Source of the DNA: Stramentimicrobium sp964433555
GTDB lineage: Bacteria > Atribacterota > Phoenicimicrobiia > Phoenicimicrobiales > Stramentimicrobiaceae
Length of the DNA stretch: 64,000 bases
NCBI GenBank assembly: GCA_964433555.1
Contig: CAYSRG010000003.1
Span: 1 to 64,000, forward strand
Reading direction: 5' to 3'
In this document: positions 17,895 through 27,102 of the stretch, one piece after another
Layout of the letters: every line of letters begins with the position of its first letter
How positions within the stretch are numbered: position 1 is the stretch's first letter
Program-made: the position numbers and the translations under genes
Notes under the pieces: generated by a model
The model's input: the letters and a program-made list of their open reading frames with translations, nothing else
Database searches by the model: none
Told to the model about the DNA's origin: nothing

Positions 17895-20473
17895 ATCATC
17901 TGAAATTGTGATCCTAAAACTGGATCCTTCCAGACTTCAATTCTTACTGGAAAAGCATCCTTTAAGATGGGAAGATGGGTAATTACCAGGATCTTATCAA
18001 AATCACCCTGAATAGCATTGATAGCTTGTATTAATTTCTGTAATCCATCCTCGTCCTGGGTTCCAAATCCTTCATCAATAACCAGAGTCCTCAGGCGAGC
18101 TCCAGCCCTATAGGTTAATAGCTTAGAAAGGGCAATACGGATGGCAAAATCAATACGAAATGCCTCTCCCCCACTATAGAGCTCATAAGATCTGATACCC
18201 ATTTCATCATGAATCTTGATGTCTAAGGTCTCCTTAATCTCTCCACTCTGTAATTCTCTTAATGATTCCAGACTAACTGTAGTAGGTTCATCAGATAATC
18301 TGGTTAAAATAGCATTGGCTTCCTCTTCCAGTTCAGGTATAGCATTTTCTATAATCATAGAGGGGATACCATTCTTACCAAAAGCAATGGTCAATCTTTC
18401 ATAAATATCTTTCTGATAAGAGAGCTTCTTTTTAGTTTCTTCAACTTCTTTTTGTTCCTGCTGATATTGATTGATTTTTAATAACTTTTCCTGACTGGCT
18501 CCTTTTTTTAAAAATAATTGGTCTTGTGCTTTTTGCAACTGAGCTAAACTTTCCTGTTCTATTATTATTTTCTTTTTTAAATGAGAAATTTTGTCTATTT
18601 TCTTTTTTAATGATTCTTGATTTTCCTTTAATTTGTTAATACTGCTTTCTTTAATCTCATATTGTCCATTTATTTCCATTATTTCCTGTTCCAATTTAAT
18701 AAGTAGCTTTTTTGCCTCCAACAATTTTTCCCTTTGTAACGGAATTCCTTTTAGTACTTCTAATTTTTGATTAATCTCAAGAAGTCTTTTATCACTATAG
18801 TTTTGCTTACTAATCTCCTCTTCAATCTCAGATTGTCTTTTTCTCTCCTTCAGAGCAAAATGTTGTTCACTAATCTGTATTTGGAGAGTCTTTATGGCCT
18901 GAGCCAGTTCTTTCATTTGTTCAAAAGCTTTTTTCCCTTCTTTGACCAATAAATTACAGGTGTTAAGCCTATTTTGAATATTGTCTTTTCTGGTGAGTTC
19001 ATCACGAATCTTTTTCCACTCTTGCTGTAAGACATTCTTTTTATCATTTAAGTTAGTAATATCTTTGCTTAATTCTCTTATTTCCAGTTCATTTTTTGTA
19101 ATTTCCTTTTTTATAGTTAATATTATCTGTTCTTTTTTCTGCTTATCAAGAGGTGAGTGACATAAGGGGCAGGAATCCTGGGTACCCTTTGTGAGCAAGG
19201 CTACCTTCTCCTGATTATTAGCAATTTCCTCTCCCAATCTTTTTACTTGGTTGTTTTTACCCTCTATAGTTACTTTTATTAAATTACCTTCCTGTTCAAT
19301 CTGCTCTTTCTTGTCCTGCAAATCATGAAAAATTTTCATTTGTAACTCTAAATTTTTGACTTCCTGTTTCATTGATTCCAAGGAGATTGCTTTTTCGCGA
19401 AGTTCATGATATTTTTCTTGTTTATGTTCTATTTGTAGTAAAAGGCGGCTTTTATAATTTTCAATTTGATTCCCTACTTCTCTTTTCTCTTTCTCCAGTT
19501 GGCGATATCGTTGCATTAGCTCTAACATATCTTTGCTTTGCTGAGATAAATTTATATAAATGTCATAAGCAGATAATATATCCTTCTCTTGAGATAAGAG
19601 CAGTTTGTATTCCTTAATGTTTTGTTCTATCCTTTCTTTTCTCTTTACCAATTCCTGCAACTCTTTTTGCTCGGTTATAATCCTGTTAGCCATTTCTTCT
19701 GCCTTTTGCTGGTCATAATGCAATCGATTGTATTCTTGTTCCAATTTTTGTAAAATATTTTTTTTATCTCTTATTATGGTCATCTGTTTTTGTTCATCTT
19801 GCCCTATTGCTTTAATTTCCTCTACCACAACATCTTTCTGGGACACTTCCTTTTTTATTTGCTCTAATCTGCTTCTTAAAGCAATAATCTCTTGCTCCAG
19901 CTCTCTTATATGCCTGCGAGCCAGTACTGAGAGCTCTTCATAACGAGAAAGGCCTAATACTTCTGATAGAATCTGTTTCCGTTCACGAGTACTCTTGCGA
20001 GTGAATTCATCAACTCTTCCCTGTAAAATAAAAGCAGAATTAATAAAAGTATCATAATCCATTCTCAATAAGCCATTAATTCTTTGTTGAGTTTGTCGAA
20101 GGGAAGAAGCAGATAAAGAAATAAATTCCTCCTTTTGTGAATCAAATACCATTAATTCTAATTCACTATAACTCCGATTTTTTACCAGAGAAAATTTTCT
20201 GATAATTCTATAACGCTCTCCTTCCAGATCAATAACCAGATCAACCCACATCTGATTTTCCCCTATTTTCAGTAAACCTTTATCTGCTTTTTTTTCTTGC
20301 TGCGCCTTTCTGCCCTCACCCCATAGAACCCAGGTTAGTGCATCCAGCAAGGCTGATTTTCCCTGACCATTCCTACCTGAAAGACAGGCAATGTTAAACT
20401 GGGTAAAATCCAGCGGAGGAACATCTCTCCCATAGCTTAAAAAGTTACATATTTGTAAAGTAACCGGGATCAT
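17885..20473 (-). CDS. sbcC: SbcC/Rad50-type exonuclease subunit
   Basis: SMC-like ATPase of the SbcCD nuclease that processes hairpins and blocked DNA ends. Of 862 residues, it shows Walker A GRNGQGKSALLDAL (about 33-46), a long central coiled coil, the zinc hook CPLC near residue 435, the signature LYSGGEAFRIDFAIRIALS and Walker B LVIDEGFGTQDEDG near residue 800. The start overlaps the sbcD stop by four bases (ATGA). It is last in deoC-xth-sbcD-sbcC. Its 3' end overlaps the convergent dinB, so transcripts of the two repair operons collide there. Confidence 0.93.
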   Translation of the reverse strand: MIPVTLQICNFLSYGRDVPPLDFTQFNIACLSGRNGQGKSALLDALTWVLWGEGRKAQQEKKADKGLLKIGENQMWVDLVIDLEGERYRIIRKFSLVKNRSYSELELMVFDSQKEEFISLSASSLRQTQQRINGLLRMDYDTFINSAFILQGRVDEFTRKSTRERKQILSEVLGLSRYEELSVLARRHIRELEQEIIALRSRLEQIKKEVSQKDVVVEEIKAIGQDEQKQMTIIRDKKNILQKLEQEYNRLHYDQQKAEEMANRIITEQKELQELVKRKERIEQNIKEYKLLLSQEKDILSAYDIYINLSQQSKDMLELMQRYRQLEKEKREVGNQIENYKSRLLLQIEHKQEKYHELREKAISLESMKQEVKNLELQMKIFHDLQDKKEQIEQEGNLIKVTIEGKNNQVKRLGEEIANNQEKVALLTKGTQDSCPLCHSPLDKQKKEQIILTIKKEITKNELEIRELSKDITNLNDKKNVLQQEWKKIRDELTRKDNIQNRLNTCNLLVKEGKKAFEQMKELAQAIKTLQIQISEQHFALKERKRQSEIEEEISKQNYSDKRLLEINQKLEVLKGIPLQREKLLEAKKLLIKLEQEIMEINGQYEIKESSINKLKENQESLKKKIDKISHLKKKIIIEQESLAQLQKAQDQLFLKKGASQEKLLKINQYQQEQKEVEETKKKLSYQKDIYERLTIAFGKNGIPSMIIENAIPELEEEANAILTRLSDEPTTVSLESLRELQSGEIKETLDIKIHDEMGIRSYELYSGGEAFRIDFAIRIALSKLLTYRAGARLRTLVIDEGFGTQDEDGLQKLIQAINAIQGDFDKILVITHLPILKDAFPVRIEVWKDPVLGSQFQMIHL

Positions 20474-21720
20474 TTGTTATCCTTTCCTAAAGACATATCT
20501 TTCTGGTATAATTCCTGTTCTAATCTTTGAGTAAAGTAATTCAAATCTTTCTCCCATAGTTGCCAGTTTTGTAATTGAATGTACTCTTTCAAGGCAGAAG
20601 ATAAATCCATTTCTTCAGAAAGTGAGCTTCTTCTTAATGATGCCTTTTTCTGAATGTTTCTGTTAATACCTGTTACTAAAAAAGCTTCCTGCAAAATATC
20701 TTCAATCCTTTTAAAATCGATTCTCCTATTCGCCTCTTCAGTAGCTTCATAGATTATCCGTACTATAGCATCTCTTAAATCGTACTCGCTAATTTCTGCT
20801 ATAAAATCCTCGGTAGGATCCAAGCTATCTTCAATTTTTACTCCAATAGTCAACATATTACGAACTGGTAGCGAAATAAATTCATAAGCTACTTTTCCCT
20901 GCTCATTAATACTACCTATGCAGAATCCTTTCTCATCTTTTTCTTCTCCAAAATTAATTCGATCCATACTACCACAATAAACAATAGGTGGATTGCCAGT
21001 TGTATTTAAATTCTGATAGCGATGTATGTGTCCCAGGGCGATATAATCAAGAGGTGTGTTTTGAAAAAACTGCAATGGTATGACTGGTTCATTACCGATA
21101 GAGGCATAATTTTCCGAACCAGAAAAAACTGCCTCAGCTACTGTCAAATGACCTGCTAATATTTTGGGAAATTGATTGTCCAGCTGATTTATCAGCTCAT
21201 TTATCTTTTTTAAGAGGCGTTTCTGTATCCTTTTATTAATTAAATTTAAATTACTATCCCTATATTCCTCTTTCTGAAGAAACTGATTTCTAGTTGGCCA
21301 GGGTATTCCTATGACCTGAATATTACCTTTTCCGGTTTGTAAACTAAGAAGGGTTGGTTCTGTAACCACATTAATATTGGCAATATGTAAGGTATGAAAA
21401 ATATCTAAAGAACTTGCCCTACCGAAAGTTAAGGGGTTATCATGATTACCATTAATCAAAACAGTTGGTATGCCAGCCTGGCTTAATCGAAAAATTTGTC
21501 TGGCAAATTCCCGCTGATGAGTAGGGTTGGGATTATTATTTTTATAAGCGTCTCCGCAAAAGAGAGCAAAATCAACTTTTTCTTCCAGAGCAATATCAAT
21601 GGCAACAGTCAACGTTCTAATAAAATCAACTAAGCGGGAATGTAATCCAGTATGGCTATCAATGCGTCCGTAATTCTCTACACCAAGATGAATATCGGCA
21701 AAATGAAGAAATTTAAACAT
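20470..21720 (-). CDS. sbcD: SbcD/Mre11-type nuclease subunit
   Basis: Metallophosphoesterase nuclease partner of SbcC, 416 residues. Metal-binding motifs are visible in order: FADIHLG (residues about 6-12), FCGDAYKNN, LINGNHDNP, and AGHLTVAEAVF followed by IALGHIHRYQ. The C-terminal cap and SbcC-binding region fills the rest. Its start overlaps the end of xth by 8 bases and its stop overlaps sbcC, so translation is coupled. Secure assignment from motifs and neighbour. Confidence 0.93.
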   Translation of the reverse strand: MFKFLHFADIHLGVENYGRIDSHTGLHSRLVDFIRTLTVAIDIALEEKVDFALFCGDAYKNNNPNPTHQREFARQIFRLSQAGIPTVLINGNHDNPLTFGRASSLDIFHTLHIANINVVTEPTLLSLQTGKGNIQVIGIPWPTRNQFLQKEEYRDSNLNLINKRIQKRLLKKINELINQLDNQFPKILAGHLTVAEAVFSGSENYASIGNEPVIPLQFFQNTPLDYIALGHIHRYQNLNTTGNPPIVYCGSMDRINFGEEKDEKGFCIGSINEQGKVAYEFISLPVRNMLTIGVKIEDSLDPTEDFIAEISEYDLRDAIVRIIYEATEEANRRIDFKRIEDILQEAFLVTGINRNIQKKASLRRSSLSEEMDLSSALKEYIQLQNWQLWEKDLNYFTQRLEQELYQKDMSLGKDNK

Positions 21721-22501
21721 CCTTTTCTTTGCTTACCTCAAAATCCAGATCAATTCCAATAGGACAGTGGTCAGAACCCTTAACATCTGATTGAATAAAT
21801 GCTGATTTTAAATTATCCTTTAAATTATTGCTGATAAAGAAATAATCAATTCTCCATCCGATATTACGTTCTCTGGCTCTGGTCTTATAATCCCACCAAT
21901 TATATTGTCCCGGTTCAGAATGAAAATGACGAAATGTATCTACAAATCCAGCCTGAAGTAAATGGTCAATCCATTTTCGCTCTATAGGAAGAAATCCAGA
22001 AACCTTTTCATTTTCCTTCGGTCTGGCTAAATCAATTTCCTTATGAGCTGTATTAACATCACCACAAATGACAACTCTTTGCCCCTCTTTTAGTAAATCA
22101 ACTGCCTTCTTTAAGATAGTGTCATAAAAATCCATTTTGTATTGTAATCTTTCCTGAGAGGCTTTACCATTAGGAAAGTAGATATTAAACAATACAAATT
22201 TAGTAAAAGTTGCCTGTATAAACCTTCCCTCGGTATCAAACCTGGGTATTCCTAATTTATCAGAAATTTTTACCGGTTTTAGCTTAGTCCAGAGAGCAAC
22301 TCCGCTATAACCTTTTTTCTCTGCCTGAGCAAAATAGCTGTAGTAGCTTGATTTTTTAACAAGCTCTTCCGGTAATTGTTCCAGTTGGGATTTAGTCTCC
22401 TGAATACAATATATATCCGCCTGTTGTTGATCAAACCATGCTAAAAAATTCTTTTTATATAATGCTCTTAAACCATTAACATTCCATAATAATAATCTCA
22501 T
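21713..22501 (-). CDS. xth: Exodeoxyribonuclease III / AP endonuclease
   Basis: Base-excision-repair endonuclease that cleaves at abasic sites, 262 residues. EEP-fold motifs are all present: LLWNVNGLRAL, CIQETKSQ (metal Glu), NIYFPNG, VVICGDVNTAHKEIDLARP, NIGWRIDYFF and the catalytic SDHCPIGIDL-type end (GSDHCPIGIDL). Second gene of the deoC-xth-sbcD-sbcC operon and 33 bases after deoC. The operon thus joins base-excision and double-strand-end repair with deoxyribose salvage. Confidence 0.93.
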   Translation of the reverse strand: MRLLLWNVNGLRALYKKNFLAWFDQQQADIYCIQETKSQLEQLPEELVKKSSYYSYFAQAEKKGYSGVALWTKLKPVKISDKLGIPRFDTEGRFIQATFTKFVLFNIYFPNGKASQERLQYKMDFYDTILKKAVDLLKEGQRVVICGDVNTAHKEIDLARPKENEKVSGFLPIERKWIDHLLQAGFVDTFRHFHSEPGQYNWWDYKTRARERNIGWRIDYFFISNNLKDNLKSAFIQSDVKGSDHCPIGIDLDFEVSKEKDV

Positions 22502-22534
22502 TTCTTAACCTCTGTTATCTTGATTAATAAGCAA

Positions 22535-23230
22535 TTATAAGTGGCTTCCTTCCACTATTTGTACACCCTTGCTTGCTCCAATACGAGTAGCACCTGCTTC
22601 TACCATCTGTAGGGCTGCCTTGTAATCTCTAATACCTCCTGCGGCCTTGATACCCATTTGGTTCCCCACAACCTTTCTCATCAGTTTTATATCTTCTACA
22701 ATAGCGCCACCCTGCTCAAAACCAGTGGATGTTTTCACAAAACTGGCACCTGCCTCGGCCGCAATCTGGCAAGCAACTTCTTTTTCCTGATCAGTTAATA
22801 AACAATTTTCTAAAATAACTTTGCATATCAATCCTGATACAGCCTTCACCACTAATTTAATGTCTTCCTGTACTTTTTGGTAATCCTTATCCTTCAAAGC
22901 AGAAACATTGATAACCATATCAATTTCCTCAGCTCCCTCTTTAGCTGCTTCTTCTGCTTCATAAGCTTTAACCCGAGATAGGGTTGCTCCCAGAGGGAAA
23001 CCCACCACAGTACATATTTTAACTTCTGAGGTACTTAAAAAAGCTCTAGCTAAAGGTATAAAACTGGCATTTATACAGACGGAATAAAAATGGTACTGGA
23101 GGGCTTCTTTACATAGTTTTTCAATTTGTATACCAGTAACATCAGGACGTAAAGCAGTATGATCTATCAATCTGGCAATATTATTTTTGGCTAATATTTT
23201 TGCACTCTGCATGGAAATTATTTCTGGCAT
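22535..23230 (-). CDS. deoC: Deoxyribose-phosphate aldolase
   Basis: Class I aldolase of 231 residues splitting deoxyribose 5-phosphate to acetaldehyde and glyceraldehyde 3-phosphate. LIDHTALRPDVT, VVGFPLGA, the Schiff-base Lys in SFVKTSTGF and the second active-site Lys in GIKAAGGIRDY are visible. It leads a DNA repair operon, which makes sense as a sink for deoxyribose fragments from damaged DNA. A TATAAT-like hexamer lies about 25 bases upstream, with no clear -35; the transposase fragment ends just beyond. Confidence 0.93.
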   Translation of the reverse strand: MPEIISMQSAKILAKNNIARLIDHTALRPDVTGIQIEKLCKEALQYHFYSVCINASFIPLARAFLSTSEVKICTVVGFPLGATLSRVKAYEAEEAAKEGAEEIDMVINVSALKDKDYQKVQEDIKLVVKAVSGLICKVILENCLLTDQEKEVACQIAAEAGASFVKTSTGFEQGGAIVEDIKLMRKVVGNQMGIKAAGGIRDYKAALQMVEAGATRIGASKGVQIVEGSHL

Positions 23231-23280
23231 GATATTTTCTCCTGTTTATTGAAACATTATAGTTTTAACTTAGTAGCTAA

Positions 23281-23925
23281 TCATTTTGGCCTAATCTCAG
23301 CAGCTCGTGGTTTATATGATTTTCGGTCAATATGTAACCTTATATTGTAGCTATTACATACAAAATTCTTCTTAATAATTTCTTTATTCTTTTTAGTAAT
23401 AATCTTATCTATTTTACATTTTCCCTTACAGTTACATTTGATTCGTTTTCCATCTCTGGAAAATACTGATATGTGAAGAGATTGAGGAGGAATATAGCTA
23501 ATTTTCCTGGAAATCATGGGAATACTCTGAGCTACTAAACGATGCATAATTTTATGAAATAAATCAGAACCAATTCTTTTTCTAAAAGCTGAAAAGGTAG
23601 AATGAGCCGGTGTCTTTAAAAAATGGTGAAAACCACAAATTACACAATACTTAGTATTATAGCGTAGAGCTTCGGCTAACTGACGATTTGAATTTGCCTC
23701 TCCAAGATAGACAAGTAATTGGGCTTTAAATAGAGAAATAGGACTATAAATAAGCTCTTTATCATTGGAGTAACGGTCTTTAATTAAAGGATTAATAAAA
23801 GACCAATCTATTGACTCAAAGATCATCTTCAACGGATCATTCTTTTTTATCTTTCTGTAGGCTTCATAAGTAGAAAATGAAAATTGCTGTTTTTCGTTTT
23901 TCTCCATCAAGTCTGATTTCCACAA
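23281..23925 (-). pseudogene. Truncated DDE transposase (DUF772 N-terminal domain)
   Basis: N-terminal part of an IS1182/IS5-type transposase. Residues about 40-130 show the DUF772 pattern: SPISLFKAQLLVYLG, NRQLAEALRYN, TPAHSTFSAFRKRIG. The frame stops after about 210 residues, following a Cys-rich CNCKGKCKID stretch; the DDE catalytic half of a 400-plus-residue protein is absent and I see no continuation in other frames before deoC. Start may be the ATG at 23907. No clear terminal inverted repeats were found. It is an immobile remnant lying between ftsZ and deoC. Confidence 0.75.
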
Positions 23926-23991
23926 AATTTTACCTATATAATAATATTACTTTCAGGAATAATATCAAGAACAAAAACACTTTGTAGATAA

Positions 23992-25362
23992 TTAAAACCT
24001 TTTGTACTTTTTTCTTAAAAAAGTAGGTATATCCAGATCTTCTTTATCCGGTAACTTTTTGGTAAGGCCCAGGTCATCTTCTGTTAATGGCCTATTGTCA
24101 TCAAAACTTAAGTCTTTTTCTTTGGAAACTGGACTTTCAGTTAAATTTTCAGAAGAGTAAGGGAAAATCCTTTCCTTCTTTTTTTCTTCTTGCTCTAGTT
24201 TCTCTCGAACTGAAATTGTTTCTGCCCTTTCTTGATACAACGGCATAGGCATAGCCTTTTCACACTTGGTAGCTATTACTGTAACCCTTACTTCATCCTG
24301 CATATTTTCTGAAATTATAGCACCAAAAACAATATTAGCTTCTCTACCAGCTGCTTTGGAAACTAAATCTACTATCTCATTGATCTCATAAAGACTCATA
24401 TCCAATCCACCAGTTACATTTACCAGTAATGAATTGGAACCTTTAATAGATACTTCCAGTAAGGGGCTGGAAATAGCTGCTTCTGCAGCTGTTGAAGCTT
24501 TATTATTTCCACGCCCTATTCCAATACCCACTAAGGCAAATCCAGCATCTTTAATTACAGCTTTTACATCTGCTAAGTCAAGATTGATTAATCCGGGAGT
24601 AGTAATCAGGTCTGCAATAGCCTGCACTGATTGTCTTAATACACGATCGGTAATTTCGAAAGCCTCTTTAACTGAGGTATCCTTGCTAATCATAGTAAGT
24701 AAACGATCATTGGAAATAGTAATAATTGCATCAACCTGTTTTTTAAGTTCTTCTATTCCCTGTTCCGCCTGCACAATTCTTTTTTTGCCTTCAAAGCTAA
24801 AAGGACGTGTTACGACTCCAATAGTAAGAGCTCCCTCTCTTTTAGCTATTTCAGCAATAACAGGTGCTGCACCACTACCCGTTCCTCCACCCATACCAGC
24901 AGTAATAAATACAATATCACCATCTTCCAGAACTTTAGCAATAGCATTTCTATCTTCTTCAGCAGCTTTCTTGCCAATTTCTGGATCACCACCAGCACCT
25001 AAACCTTTAGTGGTTAACTTTCCAATTTGCACTTTCTGATTTGCCTGAGATAAGGAAAGTGCCTGTAAATCTGTATTAACCGCTATTAGTTCTAACCCAT
25101 TAATACGATGGTTAGCCATCTCTTCAATGGCATTATTTCCACTTCCCCCAACGCCAATTACCTTAATATTGACAAAATTATCTACCTTTTGTTCTTCCAC
25201 AGGAACCTTTTCTCTAACATTGCGATAAACCAAATCACCGTCTCCATTGACGGAATTTGATATGACTGGCTTTTTATCCAGATCATGAGAAGTATCCCTG
25301 ATTAATTCTTGTTTGTAATCCAGGATTTTAGTAAAGCCGCGTGCTAATTTTTTCTTTTTCAA
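23992..25362 (-). CDS. ftsZ: Cell division protein FtsZ with N-terminal extension
   Basis: Tubulin-like GTPase forming the Z ring, 456 residues. GTP-binding GGGTGSG (in AGMGGGTGSGAAPVIAE), T7-loop NLDLADVKAVI and a C-terminal anchor peptide DIPTFLRKK are all present; an acidic linker of about 70 residues precedes the tail. Unusually, about 65 residues precede the core that begins at NIKVIGVGGSGNNA. The only usable start is TTG at 25362, with AGAGGTGAT eight bases upstream; no internal ATG exists in the extension. The start lies 35 bases inside the upstream parA gene. Not in a classical dcw cluster: no ftsA or ftsQ beside it. Confidence 0.95.
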   Translation of the reverse strand: MKKKKLARGFTKILDYKQELIRDTSHDLDKKPVISNSVNGDGDLVYRNVREKVPVEEQKVDNFVNIKVIGVGGSGNNAIEEMANHRINGLELIAVNTDLQALSLSQANQKVQIGKLTTKGLGAGGDPEIGKKAAEEDRNAIAKVLEDGDIVFITAGMGGGTGSGAAPVIAEIAKREGALTIGVVTRPFSFEGKKRIVQAEQGIEELKKQVDAIITISNDRLLTMISKDTSVKEAFEITDRVLRQSVQAIADLITTPGLINLDLADVKAVIKDAGFALVGIGIGRGNNKASTAAEAAISSPLLEVSIKGSNSLLVNVTGGLDMSLYEINEIVDLVSKAAGREANIVFGAIISENMQDEVRVTVIATKCEKAMPMPLYQERAETISVREKLEQEEKKKERIFPYSSENLTESPVSKEKDLSFDDNRPLTEDDLGLTKKLPDKEDLDIPTFLRKKYKRF

Positions 25363-26134
25363 AGGTAATCACCTCTTGAGCAAGTTCTGAATAATCTTCT
25401 GCTCCATGAGATTTTGGATCATAGTATATAATAGGAATCCCCTGACTGGAAGACTCCACCAGGGAAATATTTTTTCTGATAATTGTTTTAAAAACTCTTT
25501 CTTTAAAAAAATCTCTCGTTTCCTCAATAACTTCTTTGGCAATATTACTTCTCGTGTCAGCAATAGTGATCAGGACATATATCTCTAAAAAATGATGTAA
25601 ATTTTGATGAACAATCTTAATTGTTTCCATAAATTCTTCGATACCACGAAGAGCAAAATAATGAGGTTGTATCGGAATAATCACTTCATTTGAAGCCTTT
25701 AATGCGTTAATAGTTAATATGCCCAGTGAGGGTGGGCAATCAACAATGATATAATCAAATTTTATTTTACAATTCTGAATACCAATATTTAAAAAATCCT
25801 CTCTGCCAATCTGATCAATCAATTTATACTCAGCACTGGCAAAGTCAATGTTGCTTGGTGCTAAGTATAGATTTCCATCAGAGAATTTTTTCATTTGAAT
25901 TACAATATCTTCCATGTCAAGCTTATTGGGAGAACGATTTGGCTCCAGAACATTGAGCATCGTTTTTTCTAACTCGTTGGGTTCAATTCCCAAACCGATA
26001 GTGGTATGTGCCTGGGGATCCATATCAATAAGCAGTACTTTTTTCCCAAACTCAGTTAAGCAAGTCCCTAAATTAATAGAAGTGGTGGTTTTGGCAACTC
26101 CGCCTTTTTGATTAGCAACTGAAATAATTCGCAA
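25328..26134 (-). CDS. ParA/Soj family ATPase, orphan
   Basis: Deviant Walker-A ATPase of about 268 residues. The P-loop KGGVAKTT follows IISVANQ at the start; DMDPQAHTTIGLG and DCPPSLGILTINAL are the other nucleotide motifs. Start chosen as TTG at 26134, with a perfect AGGAGG seven bases upstream; an ATG at 26173 would add 13 unconserved residues. Its 3' end overlaps ftsZ by 35 bases, giving strong coupling. No parB is adjacent. It may act in chromosome partition, or, given the coupling, position the Z ring as MipZ and MinD do; this last point is inference. Confidence 0.88.
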   Translation of the reverse strand: MRIISVANQKGGVAKTTTSINLGTCLTEFGKKVLLIDMDPQAHTTIGLGIEPNELEKTMLNVLEPNRSPNKLDMEDIVIQMKKFSDGNLYLAPSNIDFASAEYKLIDQIGREDFLNIGIQNCKIKFDYIIVDCPPSLGILTINALKASNEVIIPIQPHYFALRGIEEFMETIKIVHQNLHHFLEIYVLITIADTRSNIAKEVIEETRDFFKERVFKTIIRKNISLVESSSQGIPIIYYDPKSHGAEDYSELAQEVITFEKEKISTRLY

Positions 26135-26173
26135 CTGGCTTACCTCCTGTATATGACATACCAGGTATTCCAC

Positions 26174-27002
26174 AAAATAATTTCCTGGAAAACCTTTAAT
26201 TATCCTTACCTTAAAAGAATATTTATCATTATTCTAAAAATTCATTTATGAAATATGAAATCAATATTTTCCCAAATACTTTATATTATCAAATCATATT
26301 GATTCAATTTTTTAAAGTGCATAACATACATAGCATATATGTATATGAATTACAGTGATTAAAAGAGAGATCGGGGTTCGCTTTTCATTAGCCATTTTTA
26401 CTCTATTCTTTTTTCACTTTTCCTATTTTTAGCCTATCCTTGCTGGTAACTCTATCTCTTATTCTATATATCAAGTAAAAAAAATTAACTTGAGTACATT
26501 TTTATCTGTTAGGTTAATTTATATTATCATTACACCATTACTACCTTCTGATAAGGCAATTTTTAGCGTTTGAATAAAAGATATTGTGAAAAATATTTCT
26601 TTTTGAAAGATAATATTTATAGTAATTGTTCAGGAGTTTATAAGACAATCATTACAATTATTTATGATTATATCACAATCATATATTGTCATGCTATAAA
26701 CAATAAGTAAATTTCTAAAATATTTAAGTTTATTTCCCAGACAAAATGGGCTAACATATTAATACAATTTCTTTATATTTTACCCTCTTTTCATCAACTT
26801 GACAAATATATTCTTAAGTAAAATTTATACAGCATATGTTAATCCTAATTTTAAAAAATGAAGTTAACGCCAATTCCTAATATTTCTCTTGATATTTCTC
26901 CTTATAATCCAATTCATTAATACTTACGAACTTACGGTACAGATAGCTCCTTTAAAGAAATTGATTTGGTATATTTTCAAACGTTACTTACGATATTTAT
27001 AT
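26174..27002. other. Long AT-rich intergenic region
   Basis: Divergent region between parA (minus) and the acyl-CoA synthetase gene (plus). No coding sequence or RNA gene recognised. It contains a TTGACA at 26799-26804 with only poor -10 candidates, and a cluster of ACAATCAT direct repeats and a GACAAT/ATTGTC inverted pair around 26644-26690. CCAGG/CCTGG arms at 26161-26188 flank the parA start. None could be assigned a role. Confidence 0.5.
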
Positions 27003-27031
27003 TTGACTTTTTATCCCTTTAAATATATACT
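27003..27031 (+). promoter_or_regulatory. Promoter of the acyl-CoA synthetase gene
   Basis: TTGACT (27003-27008), 17-base spacer, TATACT (27026-27031). Transcription would start near 27038, about 65 bases before the ATG, which has a GGGAGG site. Confidence 0.65.
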
Positions 27032-27102
27032 TGCTATTAATAGTTAGTACTAAAAATAAGAAAGATATTTAAAACTGCTAATAATCCGGGAGGATAGTAA
27101 AA

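Noticed and set aside
24434..25039. 201-codon open frame on the plus strand
   Set aside because: Antisense to ftsZ, where conserved codons keep the other strand open.
26640..26695. ACAATCAT repeats as a possible CRISPR or iteron array
   Set aside because: Only two imperfect copies without regular spacing; no cas or rep genes nearby.
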